From NCBI GenBank assembly GCA_029582265.1, contig CM055823.1, forward strand, positions 29,541,560 through 29,605,559: a stretch of DNA of 64,000 nt, written 5' to 3'. Within the stretch, counting starts at the first letter, position 1, and each line of letters begins with the position of its first letter. The notes under the pieces are model-generated. The model was not told where the DNA came from. It saw only the letters and a program-made list of their open reading frames with translations, and made no database searches. Below, piece by piece: positions 59,354 to 64,000 of this stretch. A program made the translations under genes and the position numbers. Origin of the DNA: Zoroaster sp. YZ-2022 (Eukaryota; Echinodermata; Asteroidea; Forcipulatida; Zoroasteridae).

Positions 59354-61597
59354 ATGGGTAAGAAACGTGAACGGCCTTTTGAAAGTGGTCCTAAAAGACG
59401 AACGAAGCTACAAATTGGTTCTGCGTCATCGAGCAAGAAAGATGGAGGAGGAACAGGTCAGTTTTAAAATCCGGAGAACAATCATAATTTTGTTTCCAAC
59501 AAACAGTTTTCTTTATAGAACGTTAAACTTTAATATTTTAATAATATCACCAATTCCCCATATTAAGAATTATGTATGCTTTAATAATTGCAAAATTGTG
59601 ATACCAAAAATTAATCATATAACAATCATTTTAAAGTCCTTAAAAGCAGTTATATTAACCCTTGTGTGACTGCAAGGGTCAAAATCAGTCAAAATGTTGA
59701 TATACATGTACTTGCCAAGGTATATCTGGTGCACTTAAAAGTCAAACATTGTCAAACCTTACGTACATTTACAGGTCAAAATGAGTCAACCGTTTTTGAC
59801 TGGTAAAAGCATTGTATTGTTCAGGGTGTTCAAAATGACAGTAAAAACCAGTCAAAAATGCTCTTGTGTGCACATTTGAGTCAACAGTCAAAACGGGCAG
59901 TTGACTGATTTTGACCACTATAGCTACTTGCCACTAAAATTCAGCTTAAGTAGGAGGGTTAAGTTATAATATTAATCCCTTTGATTTATTTATTTATCAA
60001 TAGGTGTTTTTGGATCAACATTTCAAGAAGCTTCAAGGTCTCAAAGTGGTATGTACAAATAATTTCATACAGGCAATTTTGTTGTCTTTCCCCTTGTCAA
60101 TCCTTGTGCCGTGGGCAGTTTTGTTTCCTTTTTACAGTCAGATGTTACAAAACTTATTCATGTTATGCTTGTTTTGTATGAAATAATGTAATTTTCTGAC
60201 TAGATGCTTAACAGTTTAACATTTTAAACATGATTCGTTGAAGAGTTAAAACAAAAAAAATACAAAAAGGCAAAAATCTTGAGATAACTGCCCACTTCAC
60301 AACCCTATAGCATGATTGTGATTTGCTTTAATATTACTAAAAACATTGATTTCATGTTTTATATAAATTGATTTTATTTTAGATCATAATCCTTTGAGTG
60401 GTCTCCTTGGTCTCTATGGCGACAGCGATGATGAAGATGCTCAAGAGAGCCAACTGACAGGAACAGGTACAGAAGAATTGTTACTCTGTGTTCATTTTCA
60501 TAAATATTCTTACAGTCCATTTAGGCCCCACCAAAAAAGTCTCCGGTTTCTGGTCATCGGTCGGCTTCAAAATCAGTGCATTGACACGCTTTTTTTTCTT
60601 TTGAAGTCTTTTTTTTTTCTTTTTTTTTTCCCATCAGGGAAATACGTGATACATGTATACGCGGGGACCAAATTTCCCATAAGAGAGACCTCACAAATCG
60701 GGCAAACGTTCTTACCCCTATGTGAAAAAGTCTTTTAAAGCACAGCACGGCAGAATTCCAATCAATCCAGGAATTTTGGCTACAATTGGACGTCATTGCA
60801 TAGCAGAAAAAAAGAAAATTAAAAATGTTGACGCGCAGGTTTGAGGCAACGCGCGCCGAAACTCAGAAACCAGACCTTTTTTTTCTGGCCTAGAGTGTGA
60901 AAAGCATTCACAATTGTTTTACAGATAACCAATATATGCATGTTAACCATCCTACACATGGAGGCCACTCAGATCCACAAAATTCTGTTTTTTAGCAACC
61001 TTCAGTACATACATGTACAAGCCTGCTGTCCTTTCCAAGTAATCTTACAAAATCAACTGTGTGCCACCCAAGGCCACTGTAAATGTTTGAACATATTAGT
61101 ATGGCCTGCAATGTATCGATGGGAGACCACCTTACCCTGTAATCTCAGTGGTGTGACACTTGCACAGAAGGGTAACCATAGGAGGCCACTGCCAACAGCT
61201 AATGGCTTGGAGTGGCCTGAATGGGTTGTTCCAAAAATTGCATTGATTGTAGGAGAGTTAAAGAACCTGTCAGACATATGTTAACAGAGTGGACTGTTAA
61301 CAGGGCATGGAATCGGCGTACTAGTTAAAGATGAACACAGTGACTGAATGTTACTGGCTCATTTATGGAGCAGCAACAGTAATTTGACCTTTCATGTGGG
61401 GGTTTATTTTCAGTCACTGAGTTAATCTAAAACTAGCACTCTGATTCCATGCCCTGTTGATTGTGACGATACTGTCCCTTTAAGGACCTGTCGGATATTA
61501 TTAATAATTAAATTTGATTATATTTTGTTTGTCTTATCCAGAAGATGCCAACAAACCCAAGAATGAGATTGATGCAAAGGTGGCAGATTTCCTGGCT
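59354..61597 (+). CDS. FNBP4: Formin-binding protein 4, first four coding exons (partial)
   Basis: FNBP4 is a nuclear WW-domain protein that binds proline-rich formin segments. Exons are 59354-59456, 60004-60048, 60383-60466 and 61542-61597, with GT/AG borders and consistent phases (1, 1, 1, 0), giving 96 residues. The start MGKKRERPFESGPKRR parallels the MGKK start of vertebrate FNBP4. The third exon encodes LSGLLGLYGDSDDED, the conserved LLGAYADSDDDD-like motif. The fourth encodes NEIDAKVADFLA, matching the DSTLANFLAEID region. The two WW domains and C-terminal region are not in the window, because the next exon lies beyond 64000 or the gene is broken by the insertion that follows. Most of the length is intron with TTAA-MITEs and a family D MITE. 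Confidence 0.85.
59655..59962 (+). mobile_element. Family A TTAA-MITE, complete plus copy
   Basis: TTAACCCTTGTGTGACTGC to AAGTAGGAGGGTTAA in FNBP4 intron 1. Reference copy for the one at 7785. Confidence 0.85.
60522..60895. mobile_element. Family D MITE, copy 4
   Basis: AAAGTCTCCGGTTTCTGGTC on the left, GAAACCAGACCTTTTTTTTC on the right, with GGGCAAACGTTCTTACCCC inside. It lies in FNBP4 intron 3. Confidence 0.78.
60943..61261. mobile_element. TTAA-MITE, inverse of 621-938
   Basis: TTAACCATCCTACACATGG to GATTGTAGGAGAGTTAA. Followed closely by a partial AAAGGGACA-type MITE (61290-61483), the same pair of families that are nested at 515-1054. Confidence 0.75.
61290..61483. mobile_element. AAAGGGACA-type MITE, left end missing
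   Basis: AACAGGGCATGGAATCGG to GTGACGATACTGTCCCTTT. The outer 20 bp of the left arm is absent, consistent with truncation at the neighbouring insertion. Confidence 0.7.
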
Positions 61598-61604
61598 GTA
61601 AGTT

Positions 61605-61745
61605 CAACCAAGGCTTCCTTGACAGAGGCTTTGTTGACCAAGGCTTTGTTGAACAAGGCGTCCTTGACCAAGGCTTCCTTGACCAAGGCTTCCTTGACCA
61701 AGGCTTCCTTGACCAAGGCTTCCTTGACCAAGGCTTTCTTTGATA
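61605..61745 (+). repeat. 15-bp tandem repeat with hairpin unit at an FNBP4 donor site
   Basis: About 9 copies of ACCAAGGCTTCCTTG start 8 bp after the donor at 61598. Each unit has a dyad (CAAGG CTT CCTTG). The repeat is a multiple of 3 and the exon frame stays open through it to a stop at 61799-61801. Confidence 0.93.
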
Positions 61746-61998
61746 AAGGCTGGCTACTTAACTGTGTTTGTCGTTTCTGTGGGTCAGGTTTGCCGACTTG
61801 ATTGAAAATTTAATGTAACTGGACCTGGCACATATTGGCAATTTATGTTTTGTTTCTAGTAAATAAATAAAAAAAGCTGGTACAGACATTTGATTACCCT
61901 GATAGGTTACTATCTGCCACATGAGGGCGTCCTAACATTCTGTAACCATATTTACCTTTATCACATTGTGGCCCTCTTTGTGTGATTCCCTGTAGTAG

Positions 61999-62213
61999 TA
62001 TGTTAGGTGGGGGTTCTAGGCCAACTACTTTTAAAAATCATTTTTAAGGGGAATTCCCTATGTTAGGTGGGGGTTCTAGGCCAACTACTTTTAAAAATCA
62101 TTTTTAAGGGGAATTCCCTATGTTAGGTGGGGGTTCTAGGCCATCTACCTAAAAGTGGGCGTGGTCGTTAACAAAAGAGGGAGGTGGGCGTGGTCGTTAA
62201 CAAAAGAGGGAGG
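61999..62213. repeat. 60-bp and 29-bp tandem repeats at the left of the Polinton-like unit
   Basis: TATGTTAGGTGGGGGTTCTA recurs at 61999, 62059 and 62119 (60-bp period). GTGGGCGTGGTCGTTAAC recurs at 62155 and 62184 (29-bp period). They could be part of a terminal repeat region, but the opposite end is outside the window. Confidence 0.85.
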
Positions 62214-62355
62214 TGGATGACATCATCAAAAACATTTTAATATCACAAAAATGTTTTTGCGTATAGTGGTAGGGTGCGTGTTAAAACATCACTTTTAAAA
62301 TTGAGAAATCGAAACGAGAACAATTTTAAAAATATTATCTAGTTTAATAATAAAG

Positions 62356-63162
62356 ATGACAACAAAATATTTATCGAAATGGACATTGCCAGAATTGAAA
62401 GAGTTTGCACGAGAACACATTGGTCGAATAATTCTTGTGCAAAACAACAAGAATAAAGTAGATAAACGCAGTTATTACAACGCGGTGAAAAAATATTTAA
62501 AACGACAAAAACAAAAACCATTATATAAATTAAATTTAGCCGAATTGAGAGAGCGTATAGCGGTTGAAAATATTGAGCTGCCAGAACGCGGCGCGGGAGC
62601 AAGAGCGCAGTTGATAAAAAAAGACTACATCAACGCTATTAAAAGGTTTCACGGACGAGAAACAGAGTTGAGATTTAACTCGTCTAAAGACGGTGGCAGA
62701 TATTTACGCGAACGAACAATGGTGGTTCCGATGAATCATAGCAAAGAAAAAGATTTAAATATATTTTGGCGAGCGGTAAAACCAAAGATAATCACCAAGT
62801 TGACTATGGACTTGCAAGAATTTACCGCGTACAAGTTTATGATATTTATACGCGTTAAATTACGTAAAGAAAAATTAGACGGCATGATCGATTTTGCCGA
62901 ACCAAATTTTCATAATAATAAGCAAATTGTTTTATTGAATTTAGATGATATCGAAAATATACTCGATACCGTTTTTTCACAAATTGTAGAGGCTTTAGAA
63001 AAATGGACTCAAAAGGGCAGCGGATGGGAAATAGATCGTATCGTTGACATGAATATCGCTATCGCGAGATATCAACCTTTGAAAGGCGGTTCTTATATCG
63101 AGCTATGCGACTACATAAAAAATAAAAAAGCGTGCATCAACGTTAAAAAACAACGACGATAA
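62356..63162 (+). CDS. N-terminal reading frame of a Polinton/Maverick-type polymerase unit, SAP-like repeats
   Basis: A 268-codon intronless frame. Residues 1-50 and 54-100 are two related helical segments (WTLPELKEFAREHIGR; LNLAELRERIAVENIE) resembling SAP/LEM-like DNA-binding motifs. The rest (about 100-265) has the conserved run GWEIDRIVDMNIAIARY and GGSYIELCDYI that precedes the polymerase region in Polinton-like and adintovirus-like elements. The frame ends one base out of register with the polymerase that follows. The change falls at an A-run at 63145-63150, and conserved polymerase sequence appears at once in the next frame. The two frames are therefore probably one protein broken by an indel, or a frameshift signal. 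Confidence 0.7.
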   Translation: MTTKYLSKWTLPELKEFAREHIGRIILVQNNKNKVDKRSYYNAVKKYLKRQKQKPLYKLNLAELRERIAVENIELPERGAGARAQLIKKDYINAIKRFHGRETELRFNSSKDGGRYLRERTMVVPMNHSKEKDLNIFWRAVKPKIITKLTMDLQEFTAYKFMIFIRVKLRKEKLDGMIDFAEPNFHNNKQIVLLNLDDIENILDTVFSQIVEALEKWTQKGSGWEIDRIVDMNIAIARYQPLKGGSYIELCDYIKNKKACINVKKQRR

Positions 63163-64000
63163 TTGTTTGCGATGGGCATTGCGAAGCGCTCTTTTTCCCG
63201 TGAAAATTCATCCGGAAAGAACGTCCAAGTACTCAATAAAGGACGGTTTAAATTTTAATAATATCGAGGCTCCCACACCAATCAGCCAAATTAAGCGAGT
63301 AGAACAACAAAACAATATAGCGATAAACGTTTTTGGTTGCGAATCAAAAACGATACTAGTTTACAAACTCAGCGATCAACCCGCAAAACTGGATCGTATT
63401 AATTTATTATTAATTAACGAGGAAGCTAGATCTCACTACGTTTGGATAAAAGACGTGAATAAATTACTTTACGATCAAACGAGTCACAAAGAACGTAAAC
63501 ATTTTTGTTTGAGGTGTTTACAGGGTTTTTCAACAAAAGCGTATCTCGAAAATCACGTAAAAATGTGCGAGGGAATAAACGACAGACCAACAAAAATCGT
63601 GATGCCGGAAAAGGGTCAAAACGATACGGTTAAATTTATAAATTTTCATAAAAAGATGCGAGTTCCTTTTGTTATATACGCCAACTTTGAGAGTATTATT
63701 AAAAATGTTGTAGATGTAAACTCTACGAGTACTACGAAACTACAAGAACACGTTGTTTGTGGTTATTCGTACGTCGTCGTTCGTTGCGACGGCGAAACTA
63801 GCGATCCCATCGTTTACCGAGGAGAAGACGCGGCTAAACATTTTTTAAACGAATTAGAAAAAGAAGAAGAAAACATCAACGAGATATTTAAAAACCCTAA
63901 AAATTTACACATGACTAAAGAAGATGTAGAAGATTACAACTCTGCTAGCGAGTGTTGGATATGCGAAAAGACATTTTTTGAAAGTGATGACAAGGTACGC
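63152..64000 (+). CDS. Protein-primed B-family DNA polymerase (Polinton/Maverick type), N-terminal part, runs off the window
   Basis: Open in one frame to the last base. It has a conserved N-terminal block (INVFGCE), HYVWIKDVNKLLYDQ, and a zinc-finger-like C-x2-C ... H-x4-C segment at about 63503-63573. The 3'-5' exonuclease region then begins at VPFVIYANFES (63663-63694). A second Cys pair (ECWICEK) lies near the end. Polymerase motifs A to C are outside the window. In family members the first exonuclease motif is D-x-E; here the Asp position is Asn (63683-63685). Such genes belong to self-synthesising DNA transposons or endogenous adintovirus-like viruses. I cannot tell which without the capsid and integrase genes. 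Confidence 0.75.

Overview
The window is animal genomic DNA. Genes are split into many exons with GT/AG introns and are buried in dense transposon and minisatellite sequence. Three conserved protein genes can be assembled by exon homology and matching splice phases. The mix of elements suggests a marine invertebrate, most likely a non-vertebrate deuterostome such as an echinoderm, hemichordate or lancelet: L2/CR1-type LINE with a 2A-like motif, tRNA-SINEs sharing a LINE tail, many TTAA-flanked elements, Penelope-like remnants and a Polinton-type DNA polymerase. The species assignment is an inference.

Layout: (1) GTF2H1, the p62 subunit of TFIIH, lies on the + strand at 1193-15419 in 11 coding exons (558 codons). 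Its introns carry a 2.9-kb array of 17-bp repeats (8079-11003), a 59-bp minisatellite and a hAT-type element with an 8-bp target duplication. (2) Ric-8 (synembryn), a chaperone and exchange factor for G-alpha proteins, lies on the - strand at 39864-18521 in 14 coding exons (597 codons), convergent with GTF2H1. Its introns hold a decayed LINE with a 2A-like motif, a Penelope-like fragment, several minisatellites, hAT-type elements and many TTAA-bounded elements. (3) 40.2-59.3 kb has no recognised host gene. It is layered transposons: a piggyBac derivative, a long-inverted-repeat element, TIR elements, a minus-strand LINE split by a hAT element, a 288-bp tandem array and a second copy of a 1.4-kb hAT-like element. 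(4) The first four coding exons of FNBP4 (formin-binding protein 4) lie on the + strand at 59354-61597; the WW-domain part lies beyond the window. (5) At the right edge (62356-64000) an intronless, A/T-rich viral-type unit begins: a SAP-like N-terminal reading frame followed, one frame over, by the N-terminal half of a protein-primed B-family DNA polymerase of the Polinton/Maverick (adintovirus-like) type.

The three host genes are not a pathway (transcription/repair, G-protein signalling, WW-domain adaptor). Their orthologues all lie on the short arm of human chromosome 11, so the neighbourhood may preserve ancient linkage. The most interesting structural signals are tandem arrays that appear to have grown out of transposon ends, a SINE that shares the 3' end of the LINE present here, a repeated Penelope-associated motif resembling a hammerhead core, a duplicated splice acceptor in GTF2H1, and the Polinton-type polymerase with an altered exonuclease motif.
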